Assembly (NCBI RefSeq): GCF_014646355.1
Contig: NZ_BMNH01000025.1
Coordinates: forward strand, 1 to 64,000
From: Nonomuraea cavernae
Lineage (GTDB): Bacteria > Actinomycetota > Actinomycetes > Streptosporangiales > Streptosporangiaceae
Length of the DNA: 64,000 nt
Direction of reading: 5' to 3'
Shown piece after piece: positions 51,375 to 59,730 of the stretch. The notes beneath the pieces are model-generated. The model worked only from the letters and a program-made list of their open reading frames with translations. It ran no database searches and was not told where the DNA came from. The translations under genes were made by a program, and so were the position numbers. The first letter of the stretch is position 1; the number at the start of each line of letters is the position of its first letter.

Positions 51375-54300
51375 TCAGAGCCCGTGGACGCGGCGGCCGG
51401 TGATCCGCTGCGGCACGATGCGGATGTACAGCTCGCGCTCACCGCCCGCCCAGGGGGTCACGCCGGAGCCGACCACCCGCTCGATCTCGTCGGGCGGCAC
51501 ATGGTGGGCCGGCCCCTGGATGAGCACGCTCCAGCCCTCGCGCCTGGCCTCGTCGATCCGGTCGACCTCGAAGCCGATCTTGATGTCCATGCCCTCCACG
51601 CCGGTGCGCAGGTCGCGGTCCATCGGGCCGCCGTGGGCCGTGCGGAAGACGATCGCGCCCTCGTGCAGCCGGTAGTTGACGGGCAGCACGGTGGGCCCGT
51701 ACAGGCCGCTGAAGGCGACCCGGCCGACGCCGCCGGGCGCGACCAGGCGCAGGCACTCGTCACGGTCGAGGGACTCGAGCATCGGATGGGCGGCCGCCGG
51801 GCCGCGTCCCGGCGGCCGGTCGAGGCCGCCGCCGAGCAGGCTCTCGACGGTCGTCTCCAGGGCGGCCGCGAGCCGCCCCAGTGTGCCCGTGGCGAGCGTC
51901 TCGGGGTTCTCCTCCAGGTACTTGACGTAGCCGGCGGCCATGCCGGTGCGCTCGGCGAGCTGCTCGCGGGTCAGCCCGAGGCGTTCGCGGTGGTAGATGA
52001 TGCGGCGTCCGAGGTCGCCCGTCGCGGCCATGCTGGTCCCCCCTTGATCGCTCGTGAACGTACGGCTGGCGCCGCACCTGAGCATGTTCTCGTTGATCCA
52101 CGCGCTCTCGCGGTCGGCGTCGATGAAGAACCGCGCGCCCCGGTAGCGGATCGTCAGCGACATCGTGCCCAGCCGGTCGGGCAGCACCGGGTTGAGACGC
52201 AGCCCGTCGCGGCGCAGCTCCATCCCCAGGTAGCAGCGCTGCAGCAGGTCGAGCGTGCCCGCCATGGCGCCGAGGTGGACGCCTTCGGCGGTGGTGCCGT
52301 GCTGGACGTCCTGGATGTCACTGATCAGGGCCTCGTGGAAGAACCGCCAGGATCCGGCCCGGTCCGATCGGGCGAGCACCCAGGCGTGCACCAGGGCGCT
52401 CAGGGTGGAACCGTGGCTGGTGCGCGCGAGGTAGTAGTGGATCGTGCGGTGGATGAGGCCGGGCTCGCACGGATAGCCGAGCCGCAGCAGCAGCGCCAGC
52501 AGCTCGTCGGCCGTCAGCAGGTAGAAGAGCATCAGCGTGTCGGCCTGCTTGGACGCCCGGTAGCGGTTGACGTCGTCGCCGGCGGCCTCCAGCGCCCGGT
52601 CGAGCCGCCGCACGCCGCGATAGCGCTCCCAGTCGAGCTCCTCCAGGCCGGCGTAGCCGGTGAACTGGCTGATCACGCCGTCGTGGAAGTCGACCCGCAT
52701 CCGCCGGGTGATGTCGTGCCAGCGCTCGGCCTCCTCGGCCGTGCCCTGGAACTCGGGGAACAGCTCCAGCGTGTCGGCGGCCCGCAGCAGCAGCCAGACG
52801 GTCATCACGTTGGTGTAGGCGTTGTTGTCCAGGCCGGGGGACTCGGCCCCGGGGTAACCGTCGTGATACTCGTCGGGGCCCATGACGCCCCGGATCTCGT
52901 AGCGGCCCGACTCCGGGTCCGCCTCGGCCAGCGAGGAGAAGAACCTGGCGATGTCGATCAGCAGCTCCGCGCACCACGGCCGCATCGTGCCGGTCGCCAG
53001 GTAGTGCTGCCAGATGTTGTAGGCGATGGCCAGGCCGGCGTGCCGCTGCAGGTGGGAGTGGTCGGGCAGCCAGCGGCCGGAGTCGGGGTTGAGATGCAGG
53101 GTCTGGGTCTGCTCGGTGCCGTCGCTCGCGCTCTGCCAGGGGAACATCGCGCCGGCGAACCCCGCGGCGCGGGCCGCCGCCCTGGCCTCGGGCAGCCGCC
53201 GCCACCGGTAACGCAGCAGGCCGAGGGAGATGTCGGGAAAGCGGAGGTTCAGCCATGGCATCACGAACAGCTCGTCCCAGAACACGTGCCCCCGGTACGC
53301 CTCGCCGTGCAGGCCCCGCGCGGGCACGCCCGCGTCGATGTCGGCCGTGTGCGGGGAGAGCGTCTGCAACAGGTGGAAGACGTGCAGGTGGACGATCTGT
53401 GAGGTCTCCGGCCCGTCGACGTCGAGCCGGGCGCGCTCCCACAGGCGGTCCCAGGCGGCCCGGTGCCGGGCCAGCAGCGTGTCGAAGCCCGGCGCCAGCC
53501 GCACGGCCCGCACCGCGGTGGAGCGGGCGTCGCTGATCGCGGGATCGCGTGAGGTCACCAGGGCGACGACCTTGGACAGCGTCACCGGCTCGCCCTCGAC
53601 CAGGTCGAGCCGGTACTCCGCGGTGATCCGGTCGGGTTCGCGGGTCGCCTCGCGGGCGGGGACGGCGCAGTCGGCGCGGGCCGCGAAGGCGACCGTGATG
53701 CCGGAGGAGCGGGTGGTGGCGGTCAGCCAGGCCAGGTCGTCCTCGATGCCGGTGGCGTGGCCGGTCAGATGGTCGCCGCGCAGCTCGCGGTAGCGGGCGA
53801 CCCCCCGGTTGGCCACCCGGCCGTCGAGTACGGTCCGCACCCGCATCGGGCCCGACCAGTTCTCCGGGACGAACTCGGTCTCCAGCGCGGCCAGGCGCGG
53901 GTCGGCCATGGACACCAGGCGGCGCTGCCGCACCCGCGTGACGCGGCCCGCCGCGTCACGCCAGCGCAGCAGCCGCAGCAGCACCCCGTGACGCAGGTCC
54001 AGTTCGTGCCGGTAGTCGAGCAGGCCGTCCGTCGCCGGGTCGAACCAGTCGGAGCCGGGCGTGGCGAAGGCCACCGGCAGCCAGTCGGGCAGGTTGACCA
54101 TGTCCTCGTTGGACACCACGCGCCCGGCGACAGTGGAGTCGAGGCGGTTGAAGCAGCCCGCCGCGTAGGTGCCGGGCGTCCGGCCGGCGCCGTCGGGCGT
54201 CGCCCCCCGGGTGGCGAACCGGCCGTTGCCCAGCGTGCACAGCGCCTCCCGGAGCCCTTCGGCCGCCGGGTCGAAGCCCTCGAAGTCCAGGGTCCACGGG

Positions 54301-54383
54301 TTCACCGGCGGCTCACCGGGACGGCTCGCGCGCGGCGGCGCGTACTCCGGGCGGGTCCAGGGATCGATGACGGCCATGCGCAC
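51375..54383 (-). CDS. GH65 phosphorylase fused in frame to HTH-XRE / pyridoxamine-oxidase-like domain
   Basis: One open frame of 1002 residues from GTG 54383 (GGGGG upstream); ATG 54377 is an alternative. Residues 1 to about 770 are a family 65 glycoside phosphorylase (kojibiose, trehalose or maltose type): general acid Glu505 in GPDEYHDG, phosphate loop HGSTLS and HGTTAEGVHLGAMAGT, and KQADT. The usual C-terminal beta-sandwich seems to be cut short. From Met785 a second unit follows without a stop: an XRE helix-turn-helix (GDLGRRIIYHRERLGLTREQ, about 788-845) and a split-barrel flavin-binding domain (about 870-1000). Met785 (ATG 52029-52031) has AAGGGGGG at the ideal 6-nt distance, so a separate 218-aa product is likely. 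Both GH65 and split-barrel proteins occur in DosR regulons. Confidence 0.85.
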   Translation of the reverse strand: MRMAVIDPWTRPEYAPPRASRPGEPPVNPWTLDFEGFDPAAEGLREALCTLGNGRFATRGATPDGAGRTPGTYAAGCFNRLDSTVAGRVVSNEDMVNLPDWLPVAFATPGSDWFDPATDGLLDYRHELDLRHGVLLRLLRWRDAAGRVTRVRQRRLVSMADPRLAALETEFVPENWSGPMRVRTVLDGRVANRGVARYRELRGDHLTGHATGIEDDLAWLTATTRSSGITVAFAARADCAVPAREATREPDRITAEYRLDLVEGEPVTLSKVVALVTSRDPAISDARSTAVRAVRLAPGFDTLLARHRAAWDRLWERARLDVDGPETSQIVHLHVFHLLQTLSPHTADIDAGVPARGLHGEAYRGHVFWDELFVMPWLNLRFPDISLGLLRYRWRRLPEARAAARAAGFAGAMFPWQSASDGTEQTQTLHLNPDSGRWLPDHSHLQRHAGLAIAYNIWQHYLATGTMRPWCAELLIDIARFFSSLAEADPESGRYEIRGVMGPDEYHDGYPGAESPGLDNNAYTNVMTVWLLLRAADTLELFPEFQGTAEEAERWHDITRRMRVDFHDGVISQFTGYAGLEELDWERYRGVRRLDRALEAAGDDVNRYRASKQADTLMLFYLLTADELLALLLRLGYPCEPGLIHRTIHYYLARTSHGSTLSALVHAWVLARSDRAGSWRFFHEALISDIQDVQHGTTAEGVHLGAMAGTLDLLQRCYLGMELRRDGLRLNPVLPDRLGTMSLTIRYRGARFFIDADRESAWINENMLRCGASRTFTSDQGGTSMAATGDLGRRIIYHRERLGLTREQLAERTGMAAGYVKYLEENPETLATGTLGRLAAALETTVESLLGGGLDRPPGRGPAAAHPMLESLDRDECLRLVAPGGVGRVAFSGLYGPTVLPVNYRLHEGAIVFRTAHGGPMDRDLRTGVEGMDIKIGFEVDRIDEARREGWSVLIQGPAHHVPPDEIERVVGSGVTPWAGGERELYIRIVPQRITGRRVHGL

Positions 54384-54412
54384 GAGCTACCCCCAGGTCA
54401 CCAGGGCAGACA

Positions 54413-54448
54413 TGGCCCTTGGCCCTGCCCGGACGGGACCTACGGCCC
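54413..54448. promoter_or_regulatory. DosR boxes between GH65 and the second usp gene
   Basis: GGGACCTACGGCCC at 54435-54448 is a perfect match to GGGACC-N3-GGCCC; exactly 22 bp upstream TGGCCCTTGGCCCT (54413-54426) is a weaker copy. The region is the shared divergent promoter. Confidence 0.85.
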
Positions 54449-54505
54449 TGCAGGCGACCCGGTGCGAGGAGGTCCCATAGAGGTGACGAAGGAGGAGGAG
54501 ACATC

Positions 54506-55357
54506 ATGATCATCGTGGGTGTGGACGGCTCGGTGGCCTCGCGGGCGGCGGTGGAGTGGGCGGCGAACGACGCGTTCCGCGCGCACCAGCCGTTGCGGAT
54601 CGTGCACGCGGTGGACCACTCGCCCTATCAGATCGCCAGGTTCCCCAGCGACGACTGGCCGGACGCGCTCGTGCGCACCGGGCACCGGTTCCTGGCCGAG
54701 GCGGTCGCGCTGGCCCACGAGCGCCAGCCGGACGTCGAGGTGACGACCGAGCTGATCGAAGGTCCCGCCGCCGTGGTGCTGCGCGAGCAGTCCAAGGACG
54801 CCACGGAGGTCGTGGTCGGCAGCCGCGGGCTGGGCGGATTCGCCGGCGCGTTGCTGGGCTCGGTCAGCGTGAACGTCGCCGGGCACACGCGGTGCCCCGT
54901 GGTGGTCGTGCGCGGCGAGCGCCGCGAGACCTTCGGCGAGGTCACCGTGGGCGTCGACGACTCTCCCGAGTGCGAACCGGCCCTGGCCTACGCCTTCGAG
55001 CAGGCCAGACGGCGGGGCGGCACGCTGCGGGTGGTGCACGCCTGGCAGCTGCCGGTGCACGCCTTCGCGCCCGACATCCCGTACGACATGGACGAGGTCC
55101 GTACGGCACAGCACCGGCTCGTCACGGACCGGCTGGCGGCGTTCCGCGAGGAGTACCCGCAGGTGACGGTCGTCGAGGACGTGCTGTCCGCGCACCCCGT
55201 GAACGCGCTCGCCGACGCCTCGGACCGGTCCGACCTGGTCGTGGTGGGCTCACACGGCCGCGGCGTCATGGGATCGGTGCTGCTCGGCTCGGTCAGCCGG
55301 GGCATCCTCCACCACGCCCGCTGCGCGGTCGCCGTCGTCCGCTCGGGCCCCGCGTAG
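54506..55357 (+). CDS. universal stress protein, tandem USP domains
   Basis: 283 residues from ATG 54506, with GGAGGAGGAG 5 nt upstream (the longer open frame is not coding). Two USP domains with VGVDGS plus GSRGLGGFAGALLGS, and VGVDDSPE plus GSHGRGVMGSVLLGS. The linker contains RVVHAWQLPVHAFAPDIP, a segment common in this actinobacterial double-USP group. Likely ATP-binding dormancy protein. Followed by a strong hairpin. Confidence 0.95.
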   Translation: MIIVGVDGSVASRAAVEWAANDAFRAHQPLRIVHAVDHSPYQIARFPSDDWPDALVRTGHRFLAEAVALAHERQPDVEVTTELIEGPAAVVLREQSKDATEVVVGSRGLGGFAGALLGSVSVNVAGHTRCPVVVVRGERRETFGEVTVGVDDSPECEPALAYAFEQARRRGGTLRVVHAWQLPVHAFAPDIPYDMDEVRTAQHRLVTDRLAAFREEYPQVTVVEDVLSAHPVNALADASDRSDLVVVGSHGRGVMGSVLLGSVSRGILHHARCAVAVVRSGPA

Positions 55358-55364
55358 CCGGCCC

Positions 55365-55405
55365 GCCCGCCCGGCGGCCGGACGAAGATCCGGAACCGGG
55401 CGGGC
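55365..55405 (+). terminator. terminator after the second usp gene
   Basis: 10-bp stem GCCCGCCCGG / CCGGGCGGGC with a smaller CCGGA/TCCGG hairpin in its loop, 8 nt after the stop. Confidence 0.75.
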
Positions 55406-55457
55406 GAACCTCGAACCTGGGTAGGCGAGCGGTCTCCGCTGATGCGAGACTGCTCGT

Positions 55458-57146
55458 ATGACGCAAGGCGAGCGCAACCCGTTGATGCCCAACATGCGGC
55501 TCGACGAGTTGCTGGCTGAACTGCAGGTCCGCCTGAACGCCGTGCTCGCCACGCGGGACCGGGTGCACGCGCTGCTCGAGGCCGTGGTCTTGGTGGGCAG
55601 CGACCTCGATCTGGAGACGGTGCTCGGCCGCATCGTGGAGACCGCCACCAAGCTGGTCGACGCCAGCTACGGCGCGCTCGGCGTGATCGGCCAGGAGCGC
55701 ACCCTCATCCAGTTCATCCCGGTCGGGCTGACCGAGGAGGAGATCGCCAAGATCGAGCACTGGCCGCACGGTCTCGGCCTGCTCGGCCTGCTCATCAAGG
55801 ACGCCCGGCCACTGCGCCTCGGCCGCATCGCCGACCATCCCGAGTCCTACGGCTTCCCGCCGGGGCACCCGCCCATGGGCACCTTCCTCGGCGTCCCGCT
55901 CCGGGTGCGCGACGAGGTGTTCGGCAACCTCTACCTGACCGAGAAACGCGGCGGCGGCGAGTTCGACGAGGAGGACGAGGCGATCGTCATCGCGCTGGCC
56001 ACCGCCGCCGGCGTGGCCATCGAGAACGCCCGCCTGTTCGAGGAGTCACGACGGCGCGAGACCTGGCTGCACGCCTCCTCCGAGGTGACCACGAGCCTGC
56101 TGTCCGGCGCCGACCGGAGCGAGGTGCTCACCATGATGGCCGGGCGGGCCCGGCAGATGGCCGACGCCGACCTGGCCAAGGTCCTGCTGCCGGACCGGTC
56201 GGGTGAGTGGCTGACGGTGGAGTTCGCCGAGGGCGAGCACGCCGACGACGTGAGCGGCCTGGTCTTCCAGGTGGGCGCCACCGCCGTCGGGCAGGTGTTC
56301 AGCCGGGGTGAGGCGATGTCCGAGCGTGACCTGCCGGCCGCCGACTCCCCGCTGCGCGAGCTGGGCTTCGGCCCCGAGCTGCTGCTGCCGCTGGGCGCCG
56401 GGCATTCCGTGCGCGGTGTGCTGGCCCTGGCCAAGAGATCGGGCCGGCTCCCGTTCAGCCTGGCCGACATGCGGATGCTGGAGTCGTTCGCCGGCCAGGC
56501 CGCGATCGCGCTGGAGCTGGCCGACACCCGCAAGGACGCCGAACGCCTCGGTCTGCTCGAAGACCGCGACCGGATCGCCAAGGACCTGCACGACGTCGTC
56601 ATCCAGCGGTTGTTCGCCATCGCGATGACGCTGATGAGCACGGTCCGGCTGGTCGAGCACCCCGAGGCCTCGGGGCGGCTGCAGCACGCGATCGACGAGC
56701 TCGACGAGACGATCCGGCAGATCCGCTCGACCATCTTCGCCCTGCAGGGCGCCCACCAGGCCAGCGGCCCCAGCCTGCGCGCCCAGGTCGTCGAGCTGGT
56801 CGAGGGGGCCCGCGGCCACCTCGGCTTCATGCCCGGCCTGCGGATGGAGGGGCAGCTCGACAACCGCGTCCCCGAGGCCATCGCCGAGCACCTGCTGGCG
56901 GTCCTGCGCGAGGCCCTGTCCAACGTGGTGCGTCACGCCAGGGCGTCCAAGTCCGAGGTGTCGGTCGAGGTGGCCGGCGAGATCCTCACCCTCATCGTCC
57001 GCGACGACGGCGTGGGACTGTCCGCCGACGGGCGCCGCAGCGGGCTGCGCAACCTGGAGGAGCGCGCCACCGGGCTCGGCGGCTCCTTCGAGATCACCAC
57101 TCCCGACACCGGCGGCACCACGCTCCGCTGGCAGGTGCCCATCTGA
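55458..57146 (+). CDS. devS: DevS/DosT-like redox/oxygen/NO sensor histidine kinase
   Basis: 562 residues, soluble. Two GAF domains (about 45-190 and 205-350), HisKA_3 and HATPase. GAF-A holds the heme-pocket segment GHPPMGTFLGVPLRVRDEVF; His137 aligns with the proximal heme ligand (His149) of mycobacterial DevS. The phospho-acceptor is His378 (KDLHDVVIQRLFAIAM), and the ATP-binding N-box is ALREALSNVVRHA. DevS/DosT bind O2, NO and CO at the heme and phosphorylate DevR when oxygen is absent or NO/CO present. Unlike in mycobacteria, it is not in an operon with its regulator: devR lies 2.6 kb away on the other strand. Confidence 0.93.
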   Translation: MTQGERNPLMPNMRLDELLAELQVRLNAVLATRDRVHALLEAVVLVGSDLDLETVLGRIVETATKLVDASYGALGVIGQERTLIQFIPVGLTEEEIAKIEHWPHGLGLLGLLIKDARPLRLGRIADHPESYGFPPGHPPMGTFLGVPLRVRDEVFGNLYLTEKRGGGEFDEEDEAIVIALATAAGVAIENARLFEESRRRETWLHASSEVTTSLLSGADRSEVLTMMAGRARQMADADLAKVLLPDRSGEWLTVEFAEGEHADDVSGLVFQVGATAVGQVFSRGEAMSERDLPAADSPLRELGFGPELLLPLGAGHSVRGVLALAKRSGRLPFSLADMRMLESFAGQAAIALELADTRKDAERLGLLEDRDRIAKDLHDVVIQRLFAIAMTLMSTVRLVEHPEASGRLQHAIDELDETIRQIRSTIFALQGAHQASGPSLRAQVVELVEGARGHLGFMPGLRMEGQLDNRVPEAIAEHLLAVLREALSNVVRHARASKSEVSVEVAGEILTLIVRDDGVGLSADGRRSGLRNLEERATGLGGSFEITTPDTGGTTLRWQVPI

Positions 57147-57278
57147 TCACGCGGCCCCGCCCACGCGCGGAACTCCCCGGCGGAGCCTCCCGCATGGGCG
57201 AAGCAGTACATCCGCGCCGGGAAGGGAGCCGCCCTCCATCATGATCGTCTTCTGGAGACGCAGCGTCTCTGCGAGGCG

Positions 57279-57551
57279 GTGAAGGCCTTGGACTCGCAGA
57301 GATTCGACCTCGTCATCTCCGACATGCACCGGGTCAAGGACGGCACCGAGGAGCCACGGGCGGGCCTGAAGCTGCTGCGCGAGATGCGTTCGGGTCGCCG
57401 GCGGCCCCCACTGGTCTTCTACACCTCCAATTCCGTGCTGTTCACCGCGAACGAGGAGATCTCCGCGTACGGGGCGGTCGTCACCGACACCGCGAGGGAC
57501 CTGTTCGCCGAGGTCAGGCAGGCACTGCGGCGACATTCCGCGGAAAGCTGA
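57279..57551 (+). pseudogene. response-regulator receiver fragment
   Basis: 90 residues from GTG 57279. LVISDMHRVKDG carries the phospho-acceptor Asp of a receiver domain, with the later strands LVFYTSN and GAVVTDTARDLFAEV, but the N-terminal beta-strand and acidic pair are missing. The frame stays open upstream (HHDRLLETQRLCEA), yet without recognisable receiver sequence, and a different frame just upstream reads MIVFW, like the lost first strand. A decayed gene is likely; a truncated functional protein is possible. Confidence 0.5.
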
Positions 57552-57588
57552 TCCGGCTGCGACGCCGCCACCTCAGGAGGTCGACGAC

Positions 57589-57954
57589 CTAACGCTGATC
57601 GATGCAGACCATGTCCGCCACGTTCTGGTAGCGCGTGTTCCACTTGGCGCCGCGCGAGATGTTCTCCAGATACGCCCAATGGCCCTCCCAGTTGTAGAGA
57701 TGAACCTGTCCGTTGCCGCCGTTGTTGACGGAGGAGATCCGGTCGTTGAGGGGCGGGTTCATGCGTCCGAGGTCGAAGCAGCCCGCACTGGGCGCGATCC
57801 AGATCCTGTTTCCTCCTTCCTTGTTGTCGTAGTAGCAGGAGTAGCCTGCGGGGCAGTCCCAGGCGAGGACGCCGGCCTGGGCCGCGGAAGCGCCCGTGAG
57901 AGAGAAGACGGCAGCGAGTGCTAAGACCGCGAGCGAATTGGTCAGTCGCTTCAT
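57589..57954 (-). CDS. secreted peptidase inhibitor I36-like (beta/gamma-crystallin fold) protein
   Basis: 121 residues from ATG 57954 with AAGGGGAG upstream. Signal peptide about 1-27 (RLTNSLAVLALAAVFSLTGA then AQA-G cleavage). The mature part has four Cys (DCPAGYSCYYDN, AGCFD, MVCID), giving two likely disulfides, and the crystallin-like YSCYYDNKEGGNRIW motif of the I36 (SMI) inhibitor family. The GC content is visibly lower than in the neighbours, suggesting later acquisition. Target protease unknown. Confidence 0.8.
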   Translation of the reverse strand: MKRLTNSLAVLALAAVFSLTGASAAQAGVLAWDCPAGYSCYYDNKEGGNRIWIAPSAGCFDLGRMNPPLNDRISSVNNGGNGQVHLYNWEGHWAYLENISRGAKWNTRYQNVADMVCIDQR

Positions 57955-58124
57955 TTTGTAGCTCCCCTTCTGTTTGATTGACGGCATGACTGGTCTCGGG
58001 TCGGAACTCCGACAGGTGTATTGGTCGCCGATTTCGATAAGGGGTCCCGTGGGGGACTAGTGCGAGAATCAACCGTAATGAACTTTGCCGTCTATGCCTT
58101 TCAGGTACTCTACATCGTAGATCG

Positions 58125-58610
58125 CGCGGTAATGGGTCGCCTCGTCGGCGGTAGTGGCTGATCAGGGCGTGGGTTTGGTGGGTTTGCCGGAATCTGGACC
58201 AGGCCAGGACGTGCTCGATGGTGCTGGCGGCGGGCACGATGAGGTGGGCGAAGACACGGCGGATCTCAGCCATCGATGGCCGGATCAGCCGGCCTGCATT
58301 CAGCTGAGAATCTCCTGGTGATGCGGGTCTTTTCCCTGATCGGCGGCGGGTGGGACCGGGTCGGGGGCGCTCTGGCCGTCCAGGTGGGCGCGGCTGACGG
58401 CGAGGAAGGCCAGGGCGAGCATGGCCGTGGTGACGTGGCGGTGCCAGCCGTCCCATTTGCGGACCTGGTACTCGGTCAGGCCGAGCAGGTCCTTGCCGGT
58501 CTCGTTGTTCTCCTTGATCTTCCAGCGCAGCCCGGCGACGGTGATGAGCTCGGTGACGGGCGTGCCGAGGCGTTGCTGGTGCGGTACGCGGCAGGAGACG
58601 AGGTCGCTCA
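58125..58610 (-). pseudogene. IS701-like transposase remnant
   Basis: On the minus strand one frame reads ITVAGLRWKIKENNETGKDL and LTEYQVRKWDGWHRHV (the RWxIEExFqtgK region), then the frame shifts near 58310 and another frame continues with MAEIRRVFAHLIVPAAS, HVLAWSRFRQTHQ and ISHYRRRGD, the usual transposase C-terminus. The N-terminal two thirds are missing. No terminal repeats were identified. Confidence 0.7.
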
Positions 58611-58831
58611 GATCGCGGTCACCTTCGGCGTCTTGGTGAGAGCGCTGGTGAAGATCGAGTTGGCCGAGGGCCCGCGGGCTTCGGCCGGGTCCGGCATTCG
58701 CGCCGTGAGGATGGTGAGCCCGTCCACTGGCACGCCGGCCGGCTCGACCGGAGCCGCCACGAAACTCCCCACTCGCTTCTCCGTACGGACCAGGTCCTCT
58801 GCCGGAGCGCACGGCGATCCTGGGGGCCGGC

Positions 58832-59061
58832 TCAGCGGACGCCCCGGATTCTGAGGATGCCGGCTACGCCGATGAGGGAGATCACGATGCCCACCAGGAA
58901 GAGGGCGGGGTAGCCGCACAGCGTGACCACCAGGGCTGCGATCGCGGGGGGCCGCGATCTGGGGGCCGGCGTTGGCGATGTTGATGACGCCCATGTCCTT
59001 GCCGACCTCCTCCGGGTTCGGCAGCACTTTGATCACCAGGGCCATGTCCACCGCCCTCACC
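58832..59061 (-). pseudogene. MFS transporter C-terminal remnant
   Basis: Minus-strand frame AVDMALVIKVLPNPEEVGKD with VINIANAGPQIAAP, then a frameshift in a G-run near 58950 and continuation as LVVTLCGYPALFLVGIVISL and GVAGILRIRGVR to a stop at 58832. This is the last one to two helices of a 12-helix sugar-type MFS carrier; the rest is absent. Confidence 0.65.
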
Positions 59062-59133
59062 ACCACCTACCTCGCCTGGGCCGGCCTCTTACCAGGGCTC
59101 GCGGGGATGGCCTTCCAGCGCCGCGACCTGTGA
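59062..59133 (+). pseudogene. probable ABC-2 permease C-terminal scrap
   Basis: Plus-strand frame TTYLAWAGLLPGLAGMAFQR ending in RDL and TGA at 59131-59133, like the last helix and FxRRDL end of ABC-2 type permeases. Directly abuts the MFS remnant on the other strand, so a rearrangement joined them. Confidence 0.35.
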
Positions 59134-59246
59134 GCTCAGCGCTGCCGACCATGATCACGTTGAGGGATCCGGCCAACCTCTCGGGTCATGACCGGTTGTG
59201 CGGTCATGAGGCGGGCTCTGGCTCCGGACACGACGTCACTCACCGG

Positions 59247-59678
59247 CTATCTGCACGCTTCGGCGGCGGGCACGCGGGTGATCATGCGGCCGGTCAGTTG
59301 CTCGGCCTCGACCACGATGTAGTGGTCGCGGCTGCCGGGCGCCCACGCGGCCAGCGGCAGCTCGGACAGCCGGCCGATCTCGGCCGGGTCCTGCACCGCC
59401 CGCGCCTTGCCCACCGCGGTCACCGACCAGCCGGTGCGCAGCTCGGTGTCGAACTCGTCCACCTCGAACGCCACCACCGCGTGCCGGGTGGCCGCCGCCA
59501 GTTTGGACCCGACGCTGGTGCGGATCACGATGGTCTCGCCGTCGAGGGCGAACGTGACCGGCTGCACCGCGGGCAGTGCCCGGTCGGTGAAGACGATCCG
59601 GCCGATCGGCGTGACTGACAGCAGGCGCAGGCACTCCTCACGATTGAGGACCCGCAGGCCAGACGAATCCAGTTGCAT
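59247..59678 (-). CDS. pyridoxamine 5'-phosphate oxidase-fold flavin-binding protein
   Basis: 143 residues, split-barrel: LNREECLRLLSVTPIGRIVF (N-terminal strand and helix), LPAVQPVTFALDGETIVIRT and SKLAAATRHAVVAFEVDEFD. Short members of this family bind FMN or F420 and act as reductases, and several lie in DosR regulons (Rv0080 type). It follows devR on the same strand after a 52-bp gap holding a perfect DosR box, so it may have its own promoter. Related to the C-terminal domain of the GH65 fusion. Confidence 0.9.
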   Translation of the reverse strand: MQLDSSGLRVLNREECLRLLSVTPIGRIVFTDRALPAVQPVTFALDGETIVIRTSVGSKLAAATRHAVVAFEVDEFDTELRTGWSVTAVGKARAVQDPAEIGRLSELPLAAWAPGSRDHYIVVEAEQLTGRMITRVPAAEACR

Positions 59679-59714
59679 ACGTCCAGCATCGCGGCTCGGC
59701 CGGTGGACCCCCCA

Positions 59715-59728
59715 GGGCCGAAGGTCCC
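59715..59728. promoter_or_regulatory. perfect DosR box upstream of the flavin-binding protein gene
   Basis: GGGCCGAAGGTCCC; its complement GGGACCTTCGGCCC is a full match to GGGACC-N3-GGCCC. It lies 3 bp after the devR stop and 37 bp before the next start codon on the minus strand. Confidence 0.85.
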
Positions 59729-59730
59729 GA

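Noticed and set aside
55370-55410. DosR box upstream of devS
   Set aside because: The CCGGACGAAGATCCGG-like sequence is part of the usp2 terminator hairpin and lacks the G(T/G)CCC half.
58025-58050. DosR box upstream of the I36-like gene (GGGGTCCCG)
   Set aside because: Only one half-site; the other half does not fit and no 22-bp partner exists.
58276-58854. 192-aa plus-strand ORF opposite the transposase remnant
   Set aside because: The recognisable transposase residues are on the minus strand; the plus frame has no domain.
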